From: JARICQ01 sp964428475
GTDB lineage: Bacteria > Bacillota > Clostridia > Tissierellales > Tissierellaceae
Assembly: GCA_964428475.1 (NCBI GenBank)
Contig: CAYRYO010000012.1
Coordinates: 1 to 40,689 of the forward strand
DNA: 40,689 bases
Direction of reading: 5' to 3'
Every line of letters starts with the position of its first letter. The stretch's first letter is position 1. Below are positions 16,565 to 26,145 of this stretch, piece by piece. The notes beneath the pieces were generated by a model. That model had not been told where the DNA came from. It saw only the letters and a list, made by a program, of their open reading frames with translations, and ran no database searches. The position numbers and the translations under genes were made by a program.

Positions 16565-17931
16565 AGCTTTGCTACTACTTCTTCCATAGCCAATGGTCTT
16601 GATGCTTTTACCAGAATCAAGGCATTATTCTTTGCGGTTTCTTTTACTTTTTTTACCAATGCATCTTTATCATCAAAATGCATTGTTTTATCTTTAGGGA
16701 AATTTGATTTTGCTGATTCATATATATACTTTCCAAACTCACCTATGGTGAATAGATAATCTATATTATTTTCATTTATAGTAGAGCCGATATCTCTATG
16801 CATTTGGATTTCATCATCTCCAAGGCCTAACATATCTCCTAATATTACCATTTTTTGACTATATCCATTGATAGAATACAGTGTATTCATTGCAGCTCTT
16901 ACAGAAGCTGGATTGGATTTGTAGGAGTCATCTAAAATAGTAAATCCATTACATTTTACCATTTCATTTCGCATTCCAGTTTTTTCTACAGTGAGTAGAC
17001 CTTTCTTAATGTTTTCAAAAGATATACCGAAGTATCTAGCAATTGCAATAGCTGCTGTAGCATTTAATACTTGATGCTCACCTAGCATTGGGAGAAAAAA
17101 TTCTTCAGACTTTGGCTCTTTAAGATAAAAACTATCGCCATTTTCATTTATAAAGAGTATTTCAGCTTGGTAATCATTAAAATCATCGATTCCAAAGCTT
17201 TTGACTTCATGATGAGATGCTATCATTTCTACCTCTGATTTTAGCATAGAATCATCACCATAATAGACAAATAGTTTGCCTAGTTTAAGTCCTCTAAGTA
17301 TTTCAAGTTTAGCTTTTGCTATGTTTTCTGGAGTCTTTAGACCCTCTAAATGAGCTTCACCTATATTTGTAATTATAGCTGCATCAGGCGGTGCAATACG
17401 AGTTAGAAGTTCAATCTGTCCAAAATTGTCCATACCCATCTCAAGTACCAACATCTCTGTATCATCTTTCATAGAGAGTATAGTGAGTGGAACTCCAATG
17501 CCATTATTGAAGTTTTCCTTTGTTTTATGTGTTTTATATTGTGTCTTTAAAAGACTTGCTAGTATATCCTTGGTTGAAGTTTTTCCATTGCTACCGGTGA
17601 TACCTATTACCTTAGGTGATACAGTCTTTAAATAAGAAGAAGCTAATGTTTGAAGGCCTATGAGAGTATCCTCTACTAGTATAAAGGGGAAGTCAATATC
17701 TGGGATAGCTTCATTTTTACTCCAAAGGGATGCCTTAACACCTTTATCTATTACATTTTGTATAAATTCATGTCCATTAAAATTTTCACCCATCAATGGG
17801 ACGAATAAATTATCACTTCCTATAGTTCTAGAATCAGTTGAAATCCCTTCTATAGTGATATCATTATATTTTTTGGATATAAGAGACCCACCTGACATTG
17901 ATGCTATTTTATTTAAATCACAAGCTATCAT
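16555..17931 (-). CDS. murF: UDP-N-acetylmuramoyl-tripeptide--D-alanyl-D-alanine ligase
   Basis: 458-residue Mur ligase that adds D-Ala-D-Ala to the peptidoglycan precursor. VIGITGSNGKTSTKDILASLL is the ATP-binding loop (about residue 105), TKENFNNGIGVPLTIL is the MurF substrate segment, and EMGMDNFGQI, TNIGEAHLEGL and LDDSYKSNPASVRAA follow as in the family. Its ribosome-binding site (AGGAGA on minus) lies in the last codons of ddl, so the two enzymes, one making and one using D-Ala-D-Ala, are co-transcribed and coupled. Confidence 0.95.
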   Translation of the reverse strand: MIACDLNKIASMSGGSLISKKYNDITIEGISTDSRTIGSDNLFVPLMGENFNGHEFIQNVIDKGVKASLWSKNEAIPDIDFPFILVEDTLIGLQTLASSYLKTVSPKVIGITGSNGKTSTKDILASLLKTQYKTHKTKENFNNGIGVPLTILSMKDDTEMLVLEMGMDNFGQIELLTRIAPPDAAIITNIGEAHLEGLKTPENIAKAKLEILRGLKLGKLFVYYGDDSMLKSEVEMIASHHEVKSFGIDDFNDYQAEILFINENGDSFYLKEPKSEEFFLPMLGEHQVLNATAAIAIARYFGISFENIKKGLLTVEKTGMRNEMVKCNGFTILDDSYKSNPASVRAAMNTLYSINGYSQKMVILGDMLGLGDDEIQMHRDIGSTINENNIDYLFTIGEFGKYIYESAKSNFPKDKTMHFDDKDALVKKVKETAKNNALILVKASRPLAMEEVVAKLKN

Positions 17932-17936
17932 TTATT

Positions 17937-19004
17937 TCATCTCCTGTTTAAAATCTTATTCTTTTCATTGTATTTATCAAATCCCAACTGGATTAATATT
18001 TCAACGAGTTCAGCATAGCTAGTTCCATCAGTTGCATCCCATAATACAGGTGTCATGCTAACTGAGGTAAAGCCTGGCATTGTGTTTACTTCATTTACTA
18101 ATATCTTATTATCATCTGTAACAAATATATCAACCCTAGCCAGACCATTACAGTCAAGTGCCTTAAATGCTTTAACAGCAGTTTCGCGAACCAGTTCTGT
18201 TGTTTCAGGAGTTAAATTAGCAGGTATTACAGGTATGAGCTTTCCATCTATATATTTTGCATTGTAGTCAAAGAATGGTCTTTCCATAATAAATTCACCT
18301 GGAAGTGAAGCTTTGGGATTTTCATTTCCAATTACTGAAGTCTGCATTTCACGAGCTACTGCTTCTTCTTCAACAACTATTTTTCTATCATAGAGAAAGG
18401 CCTCTACTATAGCATCTTCTAATTCATCTTTACTCTCAGCTCTATTAATTCCAACACTGGATCCGCCTCTAGAAGGCTTTACATATACAGGATAATCTAG
18501 ATTAGCTTCTATTTCTTCTAATACTTTATTATGATTAGACTTCCAAGGATATTCTCTAAAAGTTAGGTGTTTTACTTGAGGAATATTGTGTTTGGCTAGT
18601 ACATCCTTTGTAAGGGCCTTATCCATTGCAAGTGCAGATGAAAGCACTTCATTTCCTACATATGGAATATTTAATATTTCAAGCATTCCCTGAATAGTTC
18701 CGTCTTCACCATTAGGTCCGTGTAGAGCGGGAAATACTATGCTATTTGCCTTTAATTGCTTAGTTAAAAAATCTCCTATTGAATTAGATATACTTTGCTC
18801 ACAAGGTTTTTTTAGTTGTTGAGGATTATCTATCTTCTTCTCCCAAAGTCCTAAATTGCACCATACCCCTTCATAAGTAATATATATTGGATATACATGG
18901 TATTTATTTCTATCTATAGCGTTGATTATTGCCGAAGAACTCTTTAAAGATACTTCATGTTCAACAGATTTTCCACCACAAAGCACATAAATGTTTTTTT
19001 TCAT
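17937..19004 (-). CDS. ddl: D-alanine--D-alanine ligase
   Basis: 355-residue ATP-grasp enzyme. The N-terminal VLCGGKSVEHEVSLKSS, ALHGPNGEDGTIQGMLEI, YVKPSRGGSSVGI and VNEVNTMPGFTS segments are the Ddl signatures. It joins two D-alanines for MurF. It lies 5 bases before murF. Upstream, TGGTATAAT (19041-19049 on minus) is an extended -10 in the 63 bases separating it from the ABC-F gene, so it may have its own promoter as well as read-through. Confidence 0.95.
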   Translation of the reverse strand: MKKNIYVLCGGKSVEHEVSLKSSSAIINAIDRNKYHVYPIYITYEGVWCNLGLWEKKIDNPQQLKKPCEQSISNSIGDFLTKQLKANSIVFPALHGPNGEDGTIQGMLEILNIPYVGNEVLSSALAMDKALTKDVLAKHNIPQVKHLTFREYPWKSNHNKVLEEIEANLDYPVYVKPSRGGSSVGINRAESKDELEDAIVEAFLYDRKIVVEEEAVAREMQTSVIGNENPKASLPGEFIMERPFFDYNAKYIDGKLIPVIPANLTPETTELVRETAVKAFKALDCNGLARVDIFVTDDNKILVNEVNTMPGFTSVSMTPVLWDATDGTSYAELVEILIQLGFDKYNEKNKILNRR

Positions 19005-19040
19005 CTCAAACCTCCATATAACTTATATTTATTATATATT

Positions 19041-19049
19041 ATTATACCA
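19041..19049 (-). promoter_or_regulatory. Extended -10 element before ddl
   Basis: TGGTATAAT on the minus strand, about 37 bases before the ddl ATG. The -35 is weak. Confidence 0.45.
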
Positions 19050-19067
19050 TAGTATCTTTTGCTAGAA

Positions 19068-20624
19068 CTAAAAAATTTTAGTTGTCCAATTTTCGCAGTT
19101 CCATATTTTTGTAGCTAGGCTATTATAAAAATCTGGATCATGAGATATAAGTAGTATAGAACCTTTATAGTCATTTAAAGCTCTTTTGAGTTCTTCTTTT
19201 GCATCCACATCTAAATGATTTGTAGGCTCATCCAGGATAAGTAGATTGCTTTCTCTATTTATCAATTTGCATAGCCTTACCTTTGCCTGTTCGCCACCAC
19301 TAAGAACTATTACCTTGGATTCTATATGCTTTGTAGTTAGTCCACATTTTGCAAGAGCTGCCCTTATTTCAAATTGAGTATATCCAGGGAACTCTTGCCA
19401 CATTTCTTCTATGCATGAATTGTAATTTTTCTCTTTTATCTCTTGCTCAAAATAGCCTATTTCAAGGTTTTGCCCAAGTTCTACTTGACCGTAAAGTGGA
19501 GGGATTTCACCCAGTATACTCTTAAGAAGAGTAGTCTTACCAAGTCCATTTGCTCCAACGATTGCTATCTTTTCTCCACGTTCCATCTTAAGATCTAATG
19601 GCTTTGATAATGGCACATCATACCCTATCACTAGTTCTTTGCTTTCAAATATGAGCTTGCCTGAAGTTTTCCCCTTCTTGAAATTAAATTCTGGCTTTGG
19701 TTTTTCACGAGATAGTTCTATTAAATCCATTTTATCAAGTTTCTTTTGTCTTGACATAGCCATATTTCTAGTAGCTACTCTTGCTTTATTTCTTGCTACA
19801 AAGTCTTCAAGCTGAGAAATTTCTTGCTGTTGTTTTTTATATGCTGATTCTAATTGCATTTTCTTAGCTTGGTATATTTTTCCAAAATCATTATAATCTC
19901 CAACATATCTTGAAAGTTGCTTGTCTTCTACATGATAGATTAAGTTGATAACACTATTTAAAAATGGAATATCATGAGATATAAGGATAAATGCATTTTC
20001 ATACTCTTGTAAATACCTAGTAAGCCAAACTATATGAGGCTCATCCAAGTAATTTGTAGGCTCATCTAAAAGCAAAATATCAGGTTTTTCAAGCAAGAGT
20101 TTTGCAAGTAGTATCTTGGTCCTCTGGCCACCGGAAAGTTCATTTACATCACGGTCAAGACCTACTTCATCAAGTCCAAGTCCTCTAGCAATATCCTCAA
20201 CTTTTGCATCTATTATGTAAAAATCATTGTGATCCAATATATCCTGTATTGTTCCTACCTCGTCTAGCATAGTCTGAAGTTCATCTGGATCCACATCACC
20301 CATTTTCATATATATATCTTGCATTTCTGCTTCAAGGTCAAATAAATATTTAAATGCTCCTTTTAGTGCATCTCTTACACTTTGGCCTTTTTCAAGAGCA
20401 GTATGTTGATCTAGATATCCAATTCTAACTCTCTTTGCCCATTCAATGCTCCCCTCATCGGGTTGAAGCTTTCCAGTTATTATATTCATAAAAGAAGATT
20501 TTCCTTCTCCATTTGCACCTATTAATCCTACATGTTCTCCTTTTAGGAGCCTGAAATTCACATCTTTTAATATCTCTCTATCTCCAAAACCGTGATTTAA
20601 ATCTTTAACAATTAAAATACTCAT
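19068..20624 (-). CDS. ABC-F family ATPase (YfmM-like)
   Basis: 518 residues with two ABC ATPase domains and no membrane segment. Walker A motifs are GANGEGKSS and GANGLGKTT; signatures are LSGGQRTKILLAKLL and LSGGEQAKVRLCKLI; Walker B motifs are LLLDEPTNYLD and LILDEPTNHLD. The basic, coiled linker between them (about 240-320) contains ARNKARVATRNMAMSRQKKLD, the ribosome-contacting region of ABC-F factors. These proteins act on the translating ribosome, not in transport. Length and N-terminus resemble Bacillus YfmM. No antibiotic-resistance context is seen, so a housekeeping translation role is more likely. Confidence 0.92.
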   Translation of the reverse strand: MSILIVKDLNHGFGDREILKDVNFRLLKGEHVGLIGANGEGKSSFMNIITGKLQPDEGSIEWAKRVRIGYLDQHTALEKGQSVRDALKGAFKYLFDLEAEMQDIYMKMGDVDPDELQTMLDEVGTIQDILDHNDFYIIDAKVEDIARGLGLDEVGLDRDVNELSGGQRTKILLAKLLLEKPDILLLDEPTNYLDEPHIVWLTRYLQEYENAFILISHDIPFLNSVINLIYHVEDKQLSRYVGDYNDFGKIYQAKKMQLESAYKKQQQEISQLEDFVARNKARVATRNMAMSRQKKLDKMDLIELSREKPKPEFNFKKGKTSGKLIFESKELVIGYDVPLSKPLDLKMERGEKIAIVGANGLGKTTLLKSILGEIPPLYGQVELGQNLEIGYFEQEIKEKNYNSCIEEMWQEFPGYTQFEIRAALAKCGLTTKHIESKVIVLSGGEQAKVRLCKLINRESNLLILDEPTNHLDVDAKEELKRALNDYKGSILLISHDPDFYNSLATKIWNCENWTTKIF

Positions 20625-20726
20625 CTAAAACTTCCTTCCATTTATATAATCTCTCAAATTATATAAAAGAATTTAGATTAAGTCTAGGTTTTTATTAAAT
20701 ATAATTTAAAATTTGTAATATTTTCC

Positions 20727-20755
20727 TTGCAATTGGGAAAAATTATATGTATACT
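20727..20755 (+). promoter_or_regulatory. Promoter of the DEAD-box helicase gene
   Basis: TTGCAA (20727-20732), 17 bases, TATACT (20750-20755). The leader to the ATG is about 30 bases and holds TAAGGAGGA. Confidence 0.75.
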
Positions 20756-20791
20756 TGATTAGTTAAAGACTAAGGAGGAATAAAATTTTTT

Positions 20792-22444
20792 ATGAGCAAA
20801 TTAAGATTTGAAGAAATAAATTTATCAAATGAAATACAAAAGGCAGTTTCAGATATGGGATTTGAGGAAATGTCTCCAATTCAATCTGCAGCAATACCTA
20901 TAGTAATGGATGGAAAAGACATAATAGGTCAAGCCCAAACTGGTACAGGTAAAACTGCAGCTTTTGGTATTCCAATAATTGAACGATGTCAACCAAAGAA
21001 TAGACAAGTCCAAGCACTTGTACTTTGTCCAACTCGTGAACTTTCAATCCAAGTATCTGAAGAAATTGGAAGACTTGCGAAGTATAAAAGTGGAATTAAT
21101 GTACTTCCCATATACGGTGGACAGCCAATTGATAGACAGATTAGAGCACTTAAAAAGGGAGTTAACATTGTAATTGGTACTCCTGGAAGGGTGCTAGACC
21201 ATATAAGAAGAAAGACTTTAAAACTCGGTGGAGTTCATATGATGGTACTCGATGAAGCAGATGAAATGTTTGCTATGGGTTTTAGAGATGATATAGCATT
21301 AGTTATGAATGAATTAAGTGAAGATAGACAGACTATATTTTTCTCAGCTACTATGCCGCGTGCTATAATTAACTTTGCATCTAAATATCAAGATAATCCT
21401 GAAATAATAAAGGTAGTACACAAAGAGATGACAGTTCCTGAAGTAGAACAGGCTTATTTTGAATTAAAGCATCATATGAAGACGGAAATACTGACAAGAC
21501 TTATAGATATATATAATCCAAATCTTGCAATAGTATTTTGTAATACCAAGAAAAAGGTAGATGAATTAATAGGGGAACTTCAGGGAAGAGGATATTTTGC
21601 AGATGGACTGCATGGAGATTTAAAGCAGAGTCAAAGAGACAATGTAATGAACAAGTTTAGAAAAGGAACAATAGAGATACTAGTAGCTACTGATGTTGCT
21701 GCAAGGGGTATAGATGTAGATGAAGTAGATCTAGTAATCAACTATGATCTTCCACAGGACGAGGAATACTATGTTCATAGAATAGGAAGAACAGCAAGAG
21801 CAGGTAGAGAAGGAAGGGCATTTAGTTTTGTATCTGGTAGAGAGGTACAAAAGTTAAAAGCAATACAGAGATATACAAAGACTAATATACCGAGAAAAGA
21901 ACTACCTACATTAAAAGACATTGAGTCAAATCAAACTACAGCTATGACTGATAAGATAAAAGCAGAAATAAATAAAAAAGAATTAGGTAAATATGAAAAA
22001 ATGATAGAAGAGATAATAGCAGATGATTATACTTCATTTGATATTGCTTCTGCACTTTTAAAGTTCTATATGACTGAAAATAAATTAGAAGGTCATGAAG
22101 AACTAGATATGGTAGATTTCCATAGTAAGGGCAAATCAAAGTCAAGAACTAGTTCAAGCTCAGCTTCAGGAGTTAAATCATCTAAAGGAAGCAGAGGTTC
22201 CACAAAGAGAATGTATATAAATGCTGGGAAGAGAAGGGGCATTAGTCCTAGACATATACTTGGAGCTATAATGGGAGAAACTGATATAGATAAGGAATTA
22301 GTAGGAGATATAGATGTATATGATAAGTTTTCATTTGTAGAAGTAGACAAGGATATAATAGCCGATCTAGTTGAAAAGTTAGACGGAGTAAGAATAAAAG
22401 GTAAAAAGATATCGGCTGAAATAGCTAAACCTAAAAGCAGATAA
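20792..22444 (+). CDS. deaD: DEAD-box ATP-dependent RNA helicase (DeaD/CshA type)
   Basis: 550 residues. Helicase core motifs are AQTGTGKTAAFG (I), PTRELSIQ (Ia), GTPGRVLDH (Ib), DEAD (II), SAT (III) and HRIGRTARAGREG (VI), ending near residue 365. A serine-rich linker (about 450-470) leads to a C-terminal DbpA-type RNA-binding domain that begins RMYINAGKRRGISPRHILGAI. Such helicases remodel rRNA and mRNA, often in the cold. It has its own promoter and terminator and so is a single-gene transcript. A second helicase with a related C-terminal domain is at 33226. Confidence 0.93.
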   Translation: MSKLRFEEINLSNEIQKAVSDMGFEEMSPIQSAAIPIVMDGKDIIGQAQTGTGKTAAFGIPIIERCQPKNRQVQALVLCPTRELSIQVSEEIGRLAKYKSGINVLPIYGGQPIDRQIRALKKGVNIVIGTPGRVLDHIRRKTLKLGGVHMMVLDEADEMFAMGFRDDIALVMNELSEDRQTIFFSATMPRAIINFASKYQDNPEIIKVVHKEMTVPEVEQAYFELKHHMKTEILTRLIDIYNPNLAIVFCNTKKKVDELIGELQGRGYFADGLHGDLKQSQRDNVMNKFRKGTIEILVATDVAARGIDVDEVDLVINYDLPQDEEYYVHRIGRTARAGREGRAFSFVSGREVQKLKAIQRYTKTNIPRKELPTLKDIESNQTTAMTDKIKAEINKKELGKYEKMIEEIIADDYTSFDIASALLKFYMTENKLEGHEELDMVDFHSKGKSKSRTSSSSASGVKSSKGSRGSTKRMYINAGKRRGISPRHILGAIMGETDIDKELVGDIDVYDKFSFVEVDKDIIADLVEKLDGVRIKGKKISAEIAKPKSR

Positions 22445-22469
22445 AAACCAGGGATTCCTGGTTTTTATT
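22443..22469 (+). terminator. Terminator after the DEAD-box helicase gene
   Basis: Ten-base stem (22443-22452 with 22457-22466), 4-base loop, T run. It begins at the stop codon. Confidence 0.88.
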
Positions 22470-22780
22470 GTTTAATCATATTATTATAGGGTAAATAGTA
22501 TATAAAATATTAGTAGCATATATTGTGATAAGATTGCCAATGATATTTTAACACTATTTCTTATATATGACTAACAAGTAAATAATAAAATGCAGATTTG
22601 ATGATGTGCGAAGCTAATAGTGATTAGTTTCGCATATTTTGTATAAAGATATAAAGATGACATAAGCTTACAAGAAATAACTAATAGTGCAGAATATAGA
22701 TAATGGTACAAAATATCTATTAAAATATGTTACATTATGTAGTATAATAGTAAAAGAGGGTGATTTGGAGGGATAAAGAT
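22470..22780 (+). other. Non-coding spacer with hairpin and ltaE promoter
   Basis: AT-rich stretch without a supported gene. It holds a 12-base hairpin (22607-22618 with 22623-22634, one G-T pair) followed by TATTTT, and a TATAAT at 22743-22748 that is the likely -10 of the threonine aldolase gene. The hairpin is over 130 bases from either gene, so it may be an orphan terminator or the 3' end of a small RNA. Confidence 0.5.
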
Positions 22781-23800
22781 ATGAATATGTTTATGAGCGA
22801 CAACAATTCAGGTGTAGATAAAGACATAATGCAAGCAATAGTAGATGTAAATAATGGGCATGTACTACCATATGGCAATGATGAGACAAGCAAGGCGGCA
22901 GAAAAAAAGATAGGTGAACTATTGGCTTGTGATACAGATGTATACTTTGTTTCTACAGGAACCGCTTCCAACATTATAGGCATTGGAGGGCTTATAAGGA
23001 CATTTGAAGCGGTTATATGCGCAGATACTGCTCATATAAATGTAGATGAATGTGGTGCTTTAGAGAAGTTTACAGGTTCTAAAATACTATCCCTCCCAAA
23101 TAGAAATGGAAAGATATATAAAGAGGATATAGTAGGTCTTCTAGATTCTATAGGAGATGAACATCACAGTCAACCACGCCTTATATATATATCTCAAACA
23201 ACTGAGATGGGAACACTATACACTGTAGATGAAATAAGGGACTTAGCAAATTTTGCTCACGAAAATAATATGTACCTACATATGGATGGAGCTAGGATAG
23301 CAAATGCTGTAGTAGCTTTAAATACTAGTTTTAAAGAGATGATTACGGATACAGGAGTGGATCTTCTTTCCTTTGGCGGTACTAAAAATGGAATGATGAT
23401 GGGTGAAGCTATAGTTAGTTTAAATAAAGATCTTAGCAAGAATTTTAAATTTCACAGAAAACAAGGAATGCAGCTTATGTCCAAGATGAGATTTGTATCG
23501 GTTCAATTTTTAGCATATTTAAAAGATGATCTTTGGAGAGAAAATGCATTAAATGCAAATAAAATGGGGCAGTATCTCTTAAATGAACTTTCAAAAATAA
23601 AAGGTGTAAACATAATGGAAGATTTAAAGACAAATATGATATTTGGATATTTCCAACCTCATATAGCAAAAAAACTAAAGGATGAGTATAATCTTCATAT
23701 ATTAGATGAAGATAAGGGCTTGATTAGGCTGGTTACATCATTTGATACTAGAAAGGAAGATATAGATAAATTAGTAAACTTTATAAAGCAATATGTATAA
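22781..23800 (+). CDS. ltaE: Low-specificity L-threonine aldolase
   Basis: About 340-residue PLP fold-type I enzyme that splits L-threonine or allo-threonine into glycine and acetaldehyde. SDNNSGVDKDIMQAI is the expected N-terminus; STGTASNI, MDGARIANA and LSFGGTKNGMMMGEA (PLP lysine) are visible. A GTG at 22760 opens the frame, but GGAGGG at 22767-22772 sits 8 bases before ATG 22781. The glycine it releases could feed C1 metabolism, but no glycine-cleavage genes are in view. The next gene starts only about 40 bases on, without a terminator. Confidence 0.9.
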   Translation: MNMFMSDNNSGVDKDIMQAIVDVNNGHVLPYGNDETSKAAEKKIGELLACDTDVYFVSTGTASNIIGIGGLIRTFEAVICADTAHINVDECGALEKFTGSKILSLPNRNGKIYKEDIVGLLDSIGDEHHSQPRLIYISQTTEMGTLYTVDEIRDLANFAHENNMYLHMDGARIANAVVALNTSFKEMITDTGVDLLSFGGTKNGMMMGEAIVSLNKDLSKNFKFHRKQGMQLMSKMRFVSVQFLAYLKDDLWRENALNANKMGQYLLNELSKIKGVNIMEDLKTNMIFGYFQPHIAKKLKDEYNLHILDEDKGLIRLVTSFDTRKEDIDKLVNFIKQYV

Positions 23801-23838
23801 GTTTGGGACTTGATTAGCTTAGCTAAAGGGTGAATACG

Positions 23839-26103
23839 ATGAAAATTATAAAAACTAAAAAACGAAAAAGAATATGTTTAATATTCCAAATTATAGTGCT
23901 AGTGATGCTATATACTATGGCTAGTTTTTCATATGTAAATGCTGAAATTTCACACAAGACTTACAAGTTTGCAGGCGATCGCAATTTCCCCCCTTATGAA
24001 TATATAAACGCCTATGGTGATTATTTAGGCTTTAATGTAGATGTTATAAGGGCAATAGCAGAAAATCAAAAGGTAAATATAGAGATAATTCCTATGGAGT
24101 GGTCTAAAGCAGTTAAGGCCTTACAAACTGGTGAAGTAGATGGCCTTATAGGAATGGCTAATACTGAATATCGAAAGAAAAGTCATTTGTTTATTTCTCC
24201 AACGATTGAAACTGAGCATGCTGTATTTGTAAGAAGTGAAAATGTATTTATCAACACGCCTGAAGATCTTGAAGGTTTGATATTGGGCTATCAAGATAGC
24301 GATCTAGGGACAGAATATGTAAACAATATAAAATATATTACAAAAAAACCCTATATAGATCAAGAGTCTGCCTTGTTAGATTTAGTTAATGGAAAAGTAG
24401 ATGCAATAATTGGGAATAAATTGAGCATAACCTATTATATTCAAAAGAATAAATTTGGTGAAGATGTGAAGTGTACAGGAGATATAATCGGGAACACCCC
24501 ATACGGGCCAGTAGTTAATGAAGAAGACACAGAATTAGCTAGGATGTTAGAAGATGGATTAAAAGCTATAAAAAAAGACAAGGCCTATGATAATATATAT
24601 AAAAAATGGTTTGGAGACGAGAAGAATGCATTTTTAAAATTTATAGAGAGAAATAGAGTTGTCACGCTTATCATTGCAAATATAATTCTTATAATAATTG
24701 TACTTTTGATATCTTATGCGAGAATACTGAAAAGTCAAGTAGAAAAGAGAACGACAGATCTTAAAAAGGCAAATGCAGACTTAATAAAAAACCAACAAGA
24801 GATATATAATCTAGCATATTATGATACAATTACTTCTCTGCCCAATAGAATATTCTTTGTAAAAGAATTAGATAAAGTATTAAAGCTAAGTGAAATAAAA
24901 AGTGATGTTTTAGCAGTCTTGTTTCTAGATTTGGATAAATTCAAACATATAAATGACACTCTAGGTCATAATGTTGGAGATGAAATATTAAGATTAGTTA
25001 GTGAGAGGTTATTGACATTAATAGGAGATAGGGGTCTTCTAGCTAAGGCAGGTGGAGATGAATATTTTATTCTAGTCAATAGGATTAAAGATAAAAGTGA
25101 AATAAAGTCATTTGCAAAAGAGATTATAGAAGATTTTAAAAAACCTTATTTGATAAAAAACTATGAGCTTTATATAACTACTAGTATAGGAATTGCAATC
25201 TATCCAGAAGCAGGAATAGATACTGAGGCTATGATTAAGAATTCAGACCTTGCATTGTATAAGGCTAAGGAAATTGGAAGAAATAACTGTTACATATATG
25301 GAAAAGAAATAGAATCTAAAGGCTTAGATAAGATGATGATTTTAAATGAACTTAGACAAGGCATAGAAAATGATGAATTAGTTCTTTATTATCAACCCCA
25401 AATAGATATAAAAACGGGTAATGTGATAGGGCTTGAAGCTCTTGTAAGATGGAATCACCCCACTAAGGGAATAATATATCCAGATCAATTTATACCATTA
25501 GCGGAAGAAAGTGAACTTATGATTCCAATGGGAAACTGTATACTAAATATGGCTTGTATACAAATAAAAGAATGGGTAGATGAAGGCAATGATATGAGGA
25601 TATCTATAAATATCTCACCAAGACAATTTCAAGATAGAGATTTCTTAAGTGAAGTTAAAAAAGCATTAAAAGATTCAGGATTAGATCCTAAATACTTAGC
25701 TATCGAAATAACGGAAACTATTGCCATATATAATATGAAATACACTTTGAATATGTTAAAGGAATTGGGAAAGTTGGGAATCATTATTTCCATTGATGAT
25801 TTTGGTACAGGTTACTCTAGTCTTAGCTATTTAAGTGAAATGAAAGTAGATGAATTAAAGATAGATAGATCCTTTATTTGGGATATTGAGAAGAACCCTA
25901 AAAATAGAAGTATATCCAATGCCATTATCTTGCTGGCAAAGCAATTAGGTCTTAGAGTCATAGCAGAAGGAGTAGAAACCGAGGAGCAGTTCAATATATT
26001 AAAAGAGATGGAATGTGATATAGCACAGGGATACTACTTCAGTAAACCAGTGTCTAAAGAGCAAGCATGTGACTTTATAGAAACCATGTGTAAAGACAAA
26101 TAA
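23839..26103 (+). CDS. Membrane GGDEF-EAL protein with solute-binding sensor domain
   Basis: About 754 residues. A signal/membrane segment (about 8-30) leads to an extracytoplasmic family 3 solute-binding (amino-acid type) domain (about 38-260: FPPYEYINAYGDYLGFNVDV, TGEVDGLIGMANTEYRKK), a membrane helix (about 273-293), a GGDEF domain with motif GGDEY (about 405), and an EAL domain with EALVRW (about 533), EITET and DDFGTGYSSLSYL (about 653). It should make and/or degrade cyclic-di-GMP in response to an external ligand. The EAL motifs look intact; GGDEF has Y for F and no RxxD inhibitory site, so net activity is probably phosphodiesterase. ATG 23839 follows AAAGGG; a GTG at 23830 is less likely. 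Confidence 0.9.
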   Translation: MKIIKTKKRKRICLIFQIIVLVMLYTMASFSYVNAEISHKTYKFAGDRNFPPYEYINAYGDYLGFNVDVIRAIAENQKVNIEIIPMEWSKAVKALQTGEVDGLIGMANTEYRKKSHLFISPTIETEHAVFVRSENVFINTPEDLEGLILGYQDSDLGTEYVNNIKYITKKPYIDQESALLDLVNGKVDAIIGNKLSITYYIQKNKFGEDVKCTGDIIGNTPYGPVVNEEDTELARMLEDGLKAIKKDKAYDNIYKKWFGDEKNAFLKFIERNRVVTLIIANIILIIIVLLISYARILKSQVEKRTTDLKKANADLIKNQQEIYNLAYYDTITSLPNRIFFVKELDKVLKLSEIKSDVLAVLFLDLDKFKHINDTLGHNVGDEILRLVSERLLTLIGDRGLLAKAGGDEYFILVNRIKDKSEIKSFAKEIIEDFKKPYLIKNYELYITTSIGIAIYPEAGIDTEAMIKNSDLALYKAKEIGRNNCYIYGKEIESKGLDKMMILNELRQGIENDELVLYYQPQIDIKTGNVIGLEALVRWNHPTKGIIYPDQFIPLAEESELMIPMGNCILNMACIQIKEWVDEGNDMRISINISPRQFQDRDFLSEVKKALKDSGLDPKYLAIEITETIAIYNMKYTLNMLKELGKLGIIISIDDFGTGYSSLSYLSEMKVDELKIDRSFIWDIEKNPKNRSISNAIILLAKQLGLRVIAEGVETEEQFNILKEMECDIAQGYYFSKPVSKEQACDFIETMCKDK

Positions 26104-26135
26104 AAAAATGGAAGACGATTGTCCTCCATTTTTTT
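26102..26135. terminator. Bidirectional terminator
   Basis: Fifteen-base stem with one mismatch (26102-26116 with 26121-26135), with A7 and T7 runs at the ends, between convergent GGDEF-EAL and lipoprotein genes. Confidence 0.85.
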
Positions 26136-26145
26136 GTCTTTAACT

